Part shown: positions 1 to 8,592 of the stretch, piece after piece | Numbering within the stretch: position 1 is the stretch's first letter | How the letters are laid out: every line of letters begins with the position of its first letter | DNA from: Streptomyces sp. NBC_00271 | GTDB lineage: Bacteria; Actinomycetota; Actinomycetes; Streptomycetales; Streptomycetaceae | Length of the DNA: 64,000 bases | Assembly (NCBI RefSeq): GCF_036178845.1 | Contig: NZ_CP108070.1 | Location: 4,092,001 to 4,156,000, forward strand | Reading direction: 5' to 3' | Notes under the pieces: model-generated | The model's input: only the letters and a program-made list of their open reading frames with translations | What the model was told of the DNA's origin: nothing | Database searches by the model: none | Position numbers and translations under genes: made by a program

Positions 1-1
1 C

Positions 2-517
2 GCGCGCACCTACCTCGCCTCGCTCACCGTGGCGACGGAGAGCCGCACCGGCTACGACCGTGATCTCTTCCCCACCTGGATCACCATCAGCGGCACCTGC
101 AACACCCGTGAGTACGTCCTCAAGCGCGACGGTTCGAACGTCGTCACCAACTCCGCCTGCACCGCCACCAGCGGCAGCTGGTACTCGGTCTACGACGGCG
201 CCACCTGGACCGCCGCCTCCGACCTCGACATCGACCACCTCGTCCCGCTCGCCGAGGCCTGGGACTCCGGCGCCAGCGCCTGGACCACCGCCCAGCGCCA
301 GGCCTTCGCCAACGACGTGACCCGTCCGCAGCTCATCGCCGTCACGGACAACGTGAACCAACAGAAGAGCGACCAGGACCCGGCCGAGTGGATGCCCCCG
401 CTCAGCTCCTACGCCTGCACCTACGTCCGCGCCTGGGTCCAGGTGAAGTACTACTACAACCTCAAGGTCGACTCGGCGGAGAAGAGCAAGCTCAGCTCGG
501 TCCTCAGCGGCTGCTGA
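2..517 (+). CDS. Secreted HNH-type nuclease-like protein, 5' truncated by window edge
   Basis: The frame is already open at the window edge, so the true start and any signal peptide lie upstream; the readable part is 171 residues. The core motif DHLVPLAEAWDSG followed by NVNQQKSDQDPAEWMPP matches the actinobacterial HNH-endonuclease family related to the GmrSD C-terminal domain, where the Asp-His pair belongs to the metal-dependent active site. Four cysteines (about residues 35, 52, 138 and the last residue) could form disulfides, consistent with an extracellular enzyme. An internal GTG at 29 is not a credible start because conserved sequence precedes it. Family call is good; that it is secreted is inference. 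Confidence 0.75.
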   Translation, partial: ARTYLASLTVATESRTGYDRDLFPTWITISGTCNTREYVLKRDGSNVVTNSACTATSGSWYSVYDGATWTAASDLDIDHLVPLAEAWDSGASAWTTAQRQAFANDVTRPQLIAVTDNVNQQKSDQDPAEWMPPLSSYACTYVRAWVQVKYYYNLKVDSAEKSKLSSVLSGC

Positions 518-650
518 TCCCCGCACCGATCCCCACACCTCTCCCCCCACGGGTCCCCACCGGTCCCCTCCCCCCACGGAAACCGGCGCAGTTCCCGGAA
601 CCTCCCCGCTCCTCTCCGTCGTTCCGTACCGTACGGGGCGACGGAGAGGG

Positions 651-2327
651 GTGATCACCTTGGCGGAGCTGCGCCTGGGACCGCTGTTGAGGTACGTCGA
701 CGGCTCGTCCGCGACCTTCTGGGTCGAGGCGAGCCGTCCGTGCACCGCCGAGGTGCGCTGCGCCGACGGCGCCCGCGGCTCGGCCCGCACCTTCCAAGTC
801 GCAGGTCACCACTACGCGTTGGTGCCGGTGAGCGGCCTGACCCCGGGCGCGGACACCGCCTACGAGGTGCTGCTGGACGGCGCCGGTGTCTGGCCGCTGC
901 CCGGCTCCCCCTTCCCGCCCTCCGTCGTCCGCACCCGGGGCGAGGAGGACGCCGTCCGAGTCACCTTCGGCTCCTGCCGCTGGGCCGCGCCGCCCGCGGA
1001 CGAGAAGGACCCGGTCGGACCCGACGCGCTGGACACACTGGCGGCCCGTATCGCGGGCGAGCCCGAGAGCGAACGGCCGGACGTCCTGCTCCTGTTGGGC
1101 GACCAGGTGTACGCGGACGAGACCTCGAAGGCCACCCAGCGCTGGCTCGCCGCCCGCCGCAACCTCGCCGACCCCCCGGGCGACCAGGTCGCGGACTACG
1201 AGGAGTACACCCGCCTCTACTACGAATCCTGGCTCGACCCGGAAGTGCGCTGGCTGCTGTCGACCGTGCCGAGCTGCATGATCTTCGACGATCACGACGT
1301 CATCGACGACTGGAACACCAGCGCCTCCTGGCTCGCCGACATGCGGGCCACGGCGTGGTGGCGCGAGCGGCTGCTGAGCGGTCTGATGTCGTACTGGGTC
1401 CACCAGCACCTCGGCAACCTCTCACCGCGTGAACTCGCCGAGGACGCCCTGTACGCCGCCGTCCGCGAGACCCCCGACGGAACCGACGTGCTGAGCGCCT
1501 TCGCCGCCCAGTCCGACGCCGACCCGGCCTCCGTCCGCTGGAGCTACCGCCGCGACTTCGGCCGCGTACGGCTGCTGATGGTGGACACCCGGGCGGCCCG
1601 CGTGCTGGCCGAGGACCGGCGGGCGATGCTGGACGCGGGCGAGGAGCGGTGGCTGCGCGAGCAGGCGCTGGACGCGCCGGGCTCCTGCGACCACCTCCTG
1701 ATCGGCACCTCACTGCCCTGGCTGCTCCCCCACCTCGTGCACGACGCCGAGGCATGGGACGCCGCCCTGTGCCGGGGTGAACGGGGCGCGCGCTGGGCCC
1801 GGTTCGGGGAGAGGCTGCGCCGCCGGGCCGACCTCGAGCACTGGGCTGCCTTCCCCGCGTCCTTCGCCGCGCTCGCGGAGCTGATCGCCGAGGCCGGTTC
1901 CGGACCGGACGCCCCGGCGACGGTGTCCGTGCTGTCCGGAGACGTCCACCATGCCTACATCGCCGAGCCCCGGTGGCCTTCCGGGACCCCGGGGGCGCCC
2001 GACTCCCCCCGCTCCCCCGACGCCCGCGTCCTCCAGCTGACCTGCTCCCCCGTCCACAACTCCATCCCCCTCTCCATACGGCTCGGCTTCCGCTTCGGGT
2101 GGAGCGCGGTCGGCCGGGCGATCGGGCGTCGGTTCGCCCGGCACGGCACGTGCGACCGGCCGCCCGTCGACTGGCGCAAAACGGGCGGCCCTTGGTTCGG
2201 CAACCAGCTCATGACCCTGACCCTGCACGGACGTTCGGCCCGGCTCCGACTGGAGCAGGCCCGCGCGGGGAAGGGCGGGGGCGCCGCCCGACTGCGGACG
2301 GTCATGGAGTCCGAGATCGCTTCGTGA
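651..2327 (+). CDS. PhoD-like alkaline phosphatase / metallophosphoesterase
   Basis: A 558-residue protein with an N-terminal beta-rich domain (about 1-100) and a PhoD-like metallophosphatase domain. Metal-ligand motifs are visible: FGSCRW (about 107), LLGDQVYADE (about 147), IFDDHDVIDDW (about 211) and SGDVHHAYI (about 430). The family hydrolyses phosphomono- or diesters with Fe/Ca-type metal centres. No clear Tat signal is present, unlike secreted PhoD, so a cytoplasmic location is possible. GTG start at 651 has a purine-rich GGAGAGGGG immediately upstream; TTG at 660 is an alternative. Probably monocistronic; an imperfect tandem repeat and a stem-loop follow it. Confidence 0.85.
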   Translation: MITLAELRLGPLLRYVDGSSATFWVEASRPCTAEVRCADGARGSARTFQVAGHHYALVPVSGLTPGADTAYEVLLDGAGVWPLPGSPFPPSVVRTRGEEDAVRVTFGSCRWAAPPADEKDPVGPDALDTLAARIAGEPESERPDVLLLLGDQVYADETSKATQRWLAARRNLADPPGDQVADYEEYTRLYYESWLDPEVRWLLSTVPSCMIFDDHDVIDDWNTSASWLADMRATAWWRERLLSGLMSYWVHQHLGNLSPRELAEDALYAAVRETPDGTDVLSAFAAQSDADPASVRWSYRRDFGRVRLLMVDTRAARVLAEDRRAMLDAGEERWLREQALDAPGSCDHLLIGTSLPWLLPHLVHDAEAWDAALCRGERGARWARFGERLRRRADLEHWAAFPASFAALAELIAEAGSGPDAPATVSVLSGDVHHAYIAEPRWPSGTPGAPDSPRSPDARVLQLTCSPVHNSIPLSIRLGFRFGWSAVGRAIGRRFARHGTCDRPPVDWRKTGGPWFGNQLMTLTLHGRSARLRLEQARAGKGGGAARLRTVMESEIAS

Positions 2328-2344
2328 ACGTCCGCGGTCGTGCA

Positions 2345-2385
2345 CTGTCGTCCGCTGTCGTCTCACTGTCATCCTCTGTCGTTCA
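2345..2385. repeat. Imperfect tandem CTGTCGTC repeats
   Basis: Four head-to-tail copies of a CTGTCGTC-like unit with a 10-11 base period lie just after the phosphatase stop codon. One-turn-of-helix spacing could suit a protein-binding array, but slippage repeats of this sort are also common; function unknown. Confidence 0.5.
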
Positions 2386-2388
2386 CAA

Positions 2389-2409
2389 CACGCTTGTGAA
2401 GCAAGCGTG
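2389..2409. terminator. Stem-loop after the PhoD-like gene
   Basis: Perfect 8-bp arms CACGCTTG / CAAGCGTG around a 5-base loop, 62 bases after the phosphatase stop. No U-tract follows. It may be a terminator of the T-less kind common in high-GC genomes, or an operator for the next gene. Confidence 0.45.
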
Positions 2410-2613
2410 ATAGCTGTGCGAGAGGTGCGTGAGGGCCGCGTGAGGTACCCGTGACGCATCCCACAGCGGGCGGCGATCCTCCCGCCCGGGGCTCGGTTCG
2501 GGTTCGCGCCGACGGCATGATGAGGCGGACCGTCCGCTTCCAGGGAGCCTTCCCGTGGAGCTCCCAGCAGGCGGTTCGCCGTCATGCGCCCTCCATGCCC
2601 GGGAGTCACACCT

Positions 2614-4554
2614 TTGTCTGCAGTGAGCGCCGCGCCCTCCGGGACCACCCCTGCCGTCGATGTGTCCCTCGCCGTCGTCGGCGCGGGACCACGGGGCACC
2701 AGCGTCCTTGAACGCCTGTGCGCCTCCGCGCCGGAGCTGCTCCCGCCCGGAACACGGCTGACGGTCCACATGGTCGACCCGTCGCCGCCCGGCCCCGGCC
2801 GCGTCTGGCGCACCGCGCAGTCGCCGTATCTGCTGATGAACACCGTGGCCTCGCAGGTGACCCTCTTCACCGACGACAGCGTGGACTGCTCGGGCCCGGT
2901 CCGCCCCGGGCCGAGCCTGCACACCTGGGCGGGCGGCGAGCTGGGCCCGGACGACTACCCGACCCGCGCGCACTACGGCCGCTACCTGGAATGGGTGTTC
3001 GCCGAGGTGGTCCGCACAGCGCCACCCGGAGTGCGCGTCGAGGTGCACCCGGCGCGCGCGGTACGGCTCGACGACGACCCCGACGGCCGCCAGACCCTCG
3101 CCCTCGACAACGGGCGCGCCCTGCCGGAGCTGTCCGCGGTCGTCCTCGCCCAGGGCCATCTGCCGACGGCCCCGGACCGCGCCCAACGCGACCTCACGGC
3201 GTACGCCGAACGGCACGGCCTGCGCCACATCCCGCCCGCCAACCCGGCGGACGTCGACCTCTCCGCAGCCGCAGCCGCACCCGCTCCCCGCGAACCGGTC
3301 CTGCTGCGCGGCCTCGGTCTCAACTTCTTCGACCACATGGCCCTGCTCACGACGGGCCGCGGCGGCCGCTTCACCCGCACCGCCGAGGGCCTGCGCTACC
3401 TCCCCTCCGGCCGCGAGCCCCGGCTGTACGCGGGCTCGCGCCGCGGTGTCCCGTACCAGGCCCGCGGCGACAACGCGAAGGGCCCCTACGGCCGCCACCT
3501 CCCCCTCGTCCTGACCGACGAGGTCATCGCCGGCTTCCGCAAGCGCGCCGACTCCGGTGAGGCGCCGGACTTCCTGGGCGAGATATGGCCGTTGATCGCG
3601 AAGGAGGTGGAGACGGTCTACTACGAGGGGGTGCGCGCCGGGCGGTGGGAGCGTCCGAGGCTGCTGGAGTTCAGGGACCGTTTCCTCGCCGCCCCGCACC
3701 GGAGCCCTCAAGAGGCCCGCGTCCTGGACGAGTTCGGCGTCCCGGAGGGCGAGCGCTGGTGCTGGGACCGCGTCTCGCGCCCATACGCCGGCCGTGACTT
3801 CGCCACGCCCGGCGCCTGGCGCTCCTGGCTCCTGGCGCATCTGCGCGAGGACGCCGAGCAGGCCGCGCTCGGGAACGTCGACGGCCCCCTGAAGGCCGCC
3901 CTGGACGTACTGCGCGACCTGCGCAACGAGGTGCGGCGGATCGTGGACCACGGGGGCCTGCCGGGCGGCTCGCGGCGTGAACACCTGGACCGCTGGTACA
4001 CACCGCTCAACGCCTTCCTCTCCATCGGGCCGCCCCGCCGCCGCGTCGAGGAGATGGCCGCGCTGATCGAGGCGGGTGTCCTGGACGTCCTGGGCCCCCG
4101 GCTGGAGGTGCGGGCCGAGGACGGGGCATGGGTCGCGCACTCCCCCGACGTGCCGGGCTCGACCGTGCGCGCGACGACGCTGATAGAGGCGCGGCTGCCG
4201 GAACCGGACCTCAGGCGGACGGGCGACGAGCTGCTCACCCGGCTGCTGAGGACGGGCGGGTGCCGTCCGCACACGAGCGACGGTTACGAAACCGGAGGGC
4301 TGGACGTAACACCGCGCCCCTATCGTCTGATTGACCGTCAAGGTCACGCGCACGCAAGGCGGTTCGCCTTCGGGGTGCCCACGGAGGGCGTGCACTGGGT
4401 GACCGCGGCCGGGGCCCGGCCGGGTGTGGATTCGGTCACGCTTTCGGACGCCGACGCGGTGGCGCGGGCCGCGCTACGTGCGGCGACAGCGGAAACGGAA
4501 GCCCAAGCGGAACCCGGAGCATGGCTAAATGTTGAACTTGCAAGCATTGATTAG
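2614..4554 (+). CDS. FAD/NAD(P)-binding oxidoreductase-like protein
   Basis: About 646 residues. The N-terminus has a Rossmann dinucleotide motif, AVVGAGPRGTSVLERL, close to the start, and a second nucleotide-contact region LLRGLGLNFFDHMALL near residue 230. This matches the FAD-NAD(P)-binding family of large actinobacterial proteins (relatives of ornithine/lysine N-monooxygenases) whose substrates are mostly unknown. The start is uncertain: TTG at 2614 has GGGAG nine bases upstream; ATG at 2584 and GTG at 2623 are in frame. The stop codon lies inside a TTAGGT/ACCTAA palindrome that precedes the DoxX gene. Confidence 0.75.
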   Translation: MSAVSAAPSGTTPAVDVSLAVVGAGPRGTSVLERLCASAPELLPPGTRLTVHMVDPSPPGPGRVWRTAQSPYLLMNTVASQVTLFTDDSVDCSGPVRPGPSLHTWAGGELGPDDYPTRAHYGRYLEWVFAEVVRTAPPGVRVEVHPARAVRLDDDPDGRQTLALDNGRALPELSAVVLAQGHLPTAPDRAQRDLTAYAERHGLRHIPPANPADVDLSAAAAAPAPREPVLLRGLGLNFFDHMALLTTGRGGRFTRTAEGLRYLPSGREPRLYAGSRRGVPYQARGDNAKGPYGRHLPLVLTDEVIAGFRKRADSGEAPDFLGEIWPLIAKEVETVYYEGVRAGRWERPRLLEFRDRFLAAPHRSPQEARVLDEFGVPEGERWCWDRVSRPYAGRDFATPGAWRSWLLAHLREDAEQAALGNVDGPLKAALDVLRDLRNEVRRIVDHGGLPGGSRREHLDRWYTPLNAFLSIGPPRRRVEEMAALIEAGVLDVLGPRLEVRAEDGAWVAHSPDVPGSTVRATTLIEARLPEPDLRRTGDELLTRLLRTGGCRPHTSDGYETGGLDVTPRPYRLIDRQGHAHARRFAFGVPTEGVHWVTAAGARPGVDSVTLSDADAVARAALRAATAETEAQAEPGAWLNVELASID

Positions 4555-4564
4555 GTTCACCTAA
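4551..4564. promoter_or_regulatory. Iron-box-like palindrome upstream of DoxX gene
   Basis: TTAGGTTCACCTAA has perfect 6-base arms around TC. The half-site TTAGG resembles DtxR/IdeR-type iron boxes (19-bp consensus containing TTAGGTTAG), but the spacing is shorter. It overlaps the stop codon of the upstream gene and lies 77 bases before the DoxX start, a suitable operator position. Which regulator binds is inference. Confidence 0.4.
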
Positions 4565-4640
4565 CGTTGGTGACTCACTCGGTTCCGCCCCCAGGATCCG
4601 GTTCCCCCACGAACCGGACCAGACCGAAGGAGTCCCCCAC

Positions 4641-5096
4641 ATGACCGACCGCCTCAACAGCGCTCAGCCGTACGCCATCGGCCTGTTCCGCATCGTCATC
4701 GGCCTGCTCTTCGCCGTGCACGGCGCCGCCTCGCTCTTCGGTGTCCTCGGCGGCGCGGCCGGCACCGACGGCGGCTCCATCCCGTCCGGCACCTGGCCGG
4801 GCTGGTACGCGGCCGTGATCCAGCTCGTCGGCGGCGCCCTGGTGCTGCTGGGCCTCGGCACCCGCGGCGCGGCGTTCATCGCCTCGGGCTCGATGGCGTA
4901 CGCGTACTTCGACGTGCACCAGTCGGCGGCCCTGTGGCCGATCCAGAACGGCGGCGAGCTCTCCGTGCTGTTCTGCTGGACCATGCTGCTGCTGGTCTTC
5001 ACCGGCTCCGGCGCGCTCGGCCTCGACCGGCTCTTCGCCGGGCGCACGGCCGCGTCCCGTGCGGACGAGCGGGCCTCGGAGCCCGTCGCGGCCTGA
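4641..5096 (+). CDS. DoxX family membrane protein
   Basis: A 151-residue integral membrane protein with four hydrophobic segments (about 15-35, 53-72, 77-95, 105-125), the usual DoxX size and topology. The N-terminus GLFRIVIGLLFAVHGAASLF is a typical DoxX signature. Family members accompany redox and thiol stress functions; the specific role is unknown. ATG at 4641 has GAAGGAG nine bases upstream. A palindrome resembling an iron box precedes it, so metal- or redox-responsive control is possible. Convergent with the SOD-like gene; a strong hairpin separates them. Confidence 0.85.
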   Translation: MTDRLNSAQPYAIGLFRIVIGLLFAVHGAASLFGVLGGAAGTDGGSIPSGTWPGWYAAVIQLVGGALVLLGLGTRGAAFIASGSMAYAYFDVHQSAALWPIQNGGELSVLFCWTMLLLVFTGSGALGLDRLFAGRTAASRADERASEPVAA

Positions 5097-5124
5097 CCCG
5101 GCCGCCACCCGGCCGCCACCCGGC

Positions 5125-5157
5125 ACGGCGCCCACCTCACCCGGAGGTGGGCGCCGT
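5125..5157. terminator. Bidirectional terminator hairpin
   Basis: A 14-bp perfect stem, ACGGCGCCCACCTC paired with GAGGTGGGCGCCGT over a 5-base loop, sits between the convergent DoxX and SOD-like genes. No poly-T is present, usual for this GC range. Confidence 0.8.
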
Positions 5158-5197
5158 CCCGTACCGCCCTGGGGCCTGCCCGGCGACCCGCCCTCGC

Positions 5198-5734
5198 TCA
5201 GGCGGTCCCTGCGACCCAGCCGAACGGGACGGTGAAGCACGCCAGCCGCGCGCCTCTCGCGCCCGGCCCGTCGTACAGCACGACCGAAGCGGCCCCGCCC
5301 TGCCTGAAGCCCCAGTCGTGCCGGGTCCTCGCCTCACCCGTCCCGTTCTCGTCGGCGGTGAAGTCCAGCCACACCTCGTTGTCCGGGTCGGTGTGAGCCG
5401 GGTCCTCGCGGTGCTGGTAGACCCCGCCCGCCGCGGCCGGATCGGCGGCGCAGGACTTCTGGTGCACCCGCGCCCCGAACACGTGGCCCGCCTTCACTCC
5501 GGTCACCCGCAGCCGTACGGTCGTGGCGCCCCGCTCGTCCATCAGCTGACTCACCTCGATCCCGCCGGCCGCCGGCACGACCTGCATGTCGTACGTCAGC
5601 GCCGCCGACGGAACGAAGGCGCCGGGCGGCGCGAACCGCGCGTCCGTCGTCATCCAGTAGCCGCCCGCTCCCGCGCCGCCGCCCACCGTCAGTACGGCCG
5701 ACGCCAGAGCGCCGGCGATCATCCCTGCCACCAT
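5198..5734 (-). CDS. Secreted Cu/Zn superoxide dismutase-like protein
   Basis: 178 residues with an N-terminal hydrophobic export signal (MVAGMIAGALASAVLTVGG). The middle resembles Cu/Zn SOD: VFGARVHQKSC carries a ligand-type His and the disulfide Cys, then AGGVYQH and a later RHDWGF; a second Cys is near the end (RLACFTV). The usual GGHFNP and the paired HxH copper ligands are altered (VH only), so dismutase activity is uncertain. ATG at 5734 follows GGAGGAGTGGG with good spacing, which decides the start against longer upstream readings. Confidence 0.7.
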   Translation of the reverse strand: MVAGMIAGALASAVLTVGGGAGAGGYWMTTDARFAPPGAFVPSAALTYDMQVVPAAGGIEVSQLMDERGATTVRLRVTGVKAGHVFGARVHQKSCAADPAAAGGVYQHREDPAHTDPDNEVWLDFTADENGTGEARTRHDWGFRQGGAASVVLYDGPGARGARLACFTVPFGWVAGTA

Positions 5735-5935
5735 CGTTGTCCCACTCCTCCGACACTCGTCCCCGCCCTGACTTCGCCCCTCCCCTACTCGCTCCCGCCG
5801 TGCGGAGCACATGAACCCCCAGTGACCCTCCTGTCACACCCGCCGCGTACGCTGTATGGCTGTCACAGGCCGCCTGCCGCTCCCCCGCGACGTAGCGGCG
5901 AGGTCGTGCCAACGGGGGAGTACAGGGGAGTTTCG

Positions 5936-6571
5936 GTGTTGGAGAGTGTGGGGCCGCTGACGGGCAGCCCATGGATCTACGCGGCGGTGGCCGTCTCGGT
6001 CCTGCTGGACGTCTTCCTTCCGGTCCTGCCGAGCGGCGTCCTCGTCATCACGGCGGCCACGGCAGCGGCGGCGGGCTCCGCGGGGGCCGCCGTCGGGCAG
6101 GCGGTGCCCAACACCATGGCGCTCATCATCTCCGCGGCCACCGCCTCGGTCCTCGGCGACCTGGTGGCCTACCGGCTGGCCTGGCGCGGCGGCGAACGCC
6201 TGGACCGGGCCATAGCCCGCTCGCGCCGGCTGTCCAGCGCGCAGGAACGTCTCGGCGCGGTCCTCGCGCGCGGCGGCGGCGCCCGGGGCGCGCTGGTCGT
6301 CCTCGCCCGCTTCGCGCCCGCCGGACGCTCGGTCGTCTCACTCGGCGCGGGCGCGGCCCACCGCCGGGTCCGCGAGTTCCTGCCCTGGTCGATCGTGGCG
6401 GGCCTGGCCTGGGCCGCCTACAGCGTCGCCCTCGGCTACTTCGGCGGCCAGTGGCTGGGCGCGAGCTGGTTCGCGACCGGGGTGTCGTTCCTGGCGCTGT
6501 TCGGCGCGGGGGCGGGCGCGGCGTACCTGATGCGCCGTCCCGAACCCCAGGAGTCGGGCCCCGGCGCCTGA
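5936..6571 (+). CDS. DedA/VTT-domain membrane protein
   Basis: 211 residues with a DedA-type layout: N-terminal hydrophobic segment, the region LLDVFLPVLPSGVLVITAATA, a central loop with LGDLVAYRLAWRGGERL, and RFAPAGRSVVSLGAGAAHRRVREFLPWSIVAGLAWAAY, equivalent to the conserved RF.PG.R...GAG motif with Gly replaced by Ala. The family handles lipid scrambling or envelope homeostasis. GTG at 5936 has GGGGAG five bases upstream; the much longer open frame upstream is antisense noise over the SOD-like gene. Confidence 0.8.
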   Translation: MLESVGPLTGSPWIYAAVAVSVLLDVFLPVLPSGVLVITAATAAAAGSAGAAVGQAVPNTMALIISAATASVLGDLVAYRLAWRGGERLDRAIARSRRLSSAQERLGAVLARGGGARGALVVLARFAPAGRSVVSLGAGAAHRRVREFLPWSIVAGLAWAAYSVALGYFGGQWLGASWFATGVSFLALFGAGAGAAYLMRRPEPQESGPGA

Positions 6572-6622
6572 CCCACGAAGCCACGAAGCCGCGGACCCGC
6601 GGACCCCTGAACACGTGAGGCG

Positions 6623-6859
6623 CTACCCGGCGGCGCGCTGGGGCTGGGCGGCCCCGCGTACCTCCAGGCCGTCCAGCAGTTCGGCCGTGGCGGCGGCGAT
6701 CGCCTCGACCGCGCGGTCGAACACCTCACGGTTGTGGGCGGCCGGGGCACGGAATCCGGACACCTTGCGGACGTACTGGAGGGCGGCGGCCCGGATCTCC
6801 TCCTCGGTGGCCTCTTCGGGGAGCACGGGCGGGCGGAGTGTCTTGATGCTGCGGCACAT
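6623..6859 (-). CDS. DUF2277 family protein
   Basis: A 78-residue protein starting MCRSIKTLRPP, the hallmark of DUF2277, followed by EEEIRAAALQYVRKVSGFRAP, which is also conserved. Proteins of this family are small, cytosolic and uncharacterised; some carry helix-hairpin features suggesting nucleic-acid contact. The start is fixed by the signature; the reading frame extends upstream without conserved sequence. It is convergent with the DedA gene. Confidence 0.8.
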   Translation of the reverse strand: MCRSIKTLRPPVLPEEATEEEIRAAALQYVRKVSGFRAPAAHNREVFDRAVEAIAAATAELLDGLEVRGAAQPQRAAG

Positions 6860-6978
6860 GCGTCCAGTCTCGCGCACACCTGTGGGAGCCCGGGGTGTCG
6901 GTCCGGCTGTCGTAGCGGGATGATCTACGTCGAGGCGGCCACCTTCCGGGGCCGACCGACGAGAGGATCTAACAGCCA

Positions 6979-7938
6979 ATGACCAAGGACCAGTCGAAGG
7001 AACGGGCCGACGAACGGTCTCAGGAACGGTCGACCGTGGCGGTACTGGGCCCGGGCGGCGTCGGCGGACTGCTGGCGGCGCTGGTGGCGCGGGCCGGACA
7101 CCGGGTGATCTGCCTGGCCGGGGACGAGACGGCGCGGGCGCTGTGCACGGACGGCATCCGCGTCCGCAGCGGCCGGTTCGGGGACTTCACGGCGGCCGTG
7201 GAGGCCGACACCGAACTGCGCGAACCGGTCGACGCCTGCCTGATCACCGTCAAGCACACGGCGCTGGACGCGGCCCTGGAGCGGGTACGGCCGGAGGTGC
7301 TCGGCGACGGACTGCTGGTCCCGTTCCTGAACGGTGTCGAACACCCCGCGACGCTGCGCGCCCGCTACGGCGCCGCCCGTGTCGCCCCCGCCGTCATCCG
7401 CGTCGAGTCGACCCGGACCGCACCCGGGGTCATCGCACACGGCAGCCCCTTCGCCGAGATCGACCTGACCGGCGCGAGCGTGCCGCGCGGCCGACTGGAC
7501 GCGCTCGCCGGGGTGTTGGCGGCGGCCGGCCCCACCGTCCGCGTGATGGACGACGAGACGGCGACGCTGTGGGCGAAGATGTCGTTCCTCGCGCCGTTCG
7601 CGCTGCTGACGACCCGTTACGGGGTGCCGCTGGGCGAGGTCCGTACACGCCACCGCGAGGAGTTGACGGCCCTGGTGGCGGAGACGGCCGCCGTCAGCCG
7701 GGCGTGCGGCGGCCCGGCGGACCCGGCCGTGGCCCTCGCCCGCTACGACGCCTTCCCGCCGGACACCAAGTCCTCCATGCAGCGCGACGCCGAGGCGGGC
7801 CGTCCGCTCGAACTGGACGCGATCGGCGGCGCGTTGCTGCGGGCCGCGGACCGGCACGGGGTGGCCGTGCCGGTGGCGCGGGGACTGGTGCGGGAGTTGG
7901 AGGGGCGGGAGGAACTGAAGGGCGACCGCCGCCACTGA
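6979..7938 (+). CDS. 2-dehydropantoate 2-reductase family protein (ApbA/PanE-like)
   Basis: 319 residues. The N-terminal Rossmann motif VLGPGGVGGLLAALVARAGH is the NADP-binding loop of ketopantoate reductases; VDACLITVKHTAL (about 78) carries the KH-type lysine, and the helical C-terminal domain has LWAKMSFLAPFALLTTRYG and the family motif KSSMQRDAEAGRPLELDAIGGALL (Glu/Asp catalytic region). The reaction in true PanE is NADPH-dependent reduction of ketopantoate to pantoate. No pantothenate genes are adjacent, so another 2-keto acid substrate is possible. ATG at 6979 with GAGG twelve bases upstream. Confidence 0.8.
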   Translation: MTKDQSKERADERSQERSTVAVLGPGGVGGLLAALVARAGHRVICLAGDETARALCTDGIRVRSGRFGDFTAAVEADTELREPVDACLITVKHTALDAALERVRPEVLGDGLLVPFLNGVEHPATLRARYGAARVAPAVIRVESTRTAPGVIAHGSPFAEIDLTGASVPRGRLDALAGVLAAAGPTVRVMDDETATLWAKMSFLAPFALLTTRYGVPLGEVRTRHREELTALVAETAAVSRACGGPADPAVALARYDAFPPDTKSSMQRDAEAGRPLELDAIGGALLRAADRHGVAVPVARGLVRELEGREELKGDRRH

Positions 7939-7999
7939 CCCCAGCTACGGCTCGCTCCGACCAGGGCTCACCCCGACTACGGTTCACCCGACGCGTGGC

Positions 8000-8590
8000 T
8001 CAGGCGTGGGTCTTGGCCAGCACTTCCAGGATCTCGTCCGTCGTGCCCGTCTCACCGAGACGCGGGAAGATCCGCTCGACGCTGTTGCGGTGGGTCTCGG
8101 CGTCGATGTCGGACATCGCGTCGGTGGCCAGGGTGACGTGGTAGCCGTGCTCGTGGGCGGCGCGGGCGCTGGACTCGACGCCGATGCTGGTGGCGATGCC
8201 GACCAGCACGATCTGGGTGATCCCGCGGCGACGCAGCTGCAGGTCGAGGTCGGTGCCGTAGAACGCGCCCCAGTTCCGCTTGGTGACGACGATGTCCTCC
8301 GGGTGACCGGCGAGCTCGTCGACGAGGACGTCCCAGCCCTCCGGCCAGACACGCGGGGCGCGGGCGGGGCCGTCGATGCGCCCGGGGACGCCGTCCGCGC
8401 CGTCGGCGGCGGCGGTGACCCGGACGAGGACGACGGGGAGGCTCTGCTCGCGGAACGCGTCCGCGAGCCGGGCCGACCGCTCCACGACCTCGGCGGCCGG
8501 GTGCGGGGCGAGGCCCGGGTTGCCGGCGATGCCGTTCTGCAGGTCGATGACGACGAGCGCCGTCTTCGGGTCGAGCGTGGTGACAGCCAT
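8000..8590 (-). CDS. Isochorismatase-like hydrolase lacking the catalytic cysteine
   Basis: 196 residues with the isochorismatase/nicotinamidase fold: DLQNG (Asp, about 16), VTKRNWGAFYGTDLDLQLRRRGI (Lys, about 107) and VLVGIATSIGVESSARAAHEHGYHV (about 136). The position normally held by the nucleophilic Cys (TSxCVE) is Gly. True isochorismatases such as EntB and PhzD also lack this Cys, whereas amidases need it, so the common label 'cysteine hydrolase' is unsafe here. It starts two bases after the MFS gene stop and is the last gene of the MarR-MFS-hydrolase operon. Confidence 0.8.
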   Translation of the reverse strand: MAVTTLDPKTALVVIDLQNGIAGNPGLAPHPAAEVVERSARLADAFREQSLPVVLVRVTAAADGADGVPGRIDGPARAPRVWPEGWDVLVDELAGHPEDIVVTKRNWGAFYGTDLDLQLRRRGITQIVLVGIATSIGVESSARAAHEHGYHVTLATDAMSDIDAETHRNSVERIFPRLGETGTTDEILEVLAKTHA

Positions 8591-8592
8591 GA

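Noticed and set aside
5198..5812. Longer start for the SOD-like gene at 5812
   Set aside because: The extra 26 residues are charged and would bury the export signal; ATG at 5734 has a strong GGAGG site.
4934..5935. N-terminal extension of the DedA frame
   Set aside because: It runs antisense through the SOD-like gene and is Arg/Pro-rich noise; GTG at 5936 has a good ribosome binding site.
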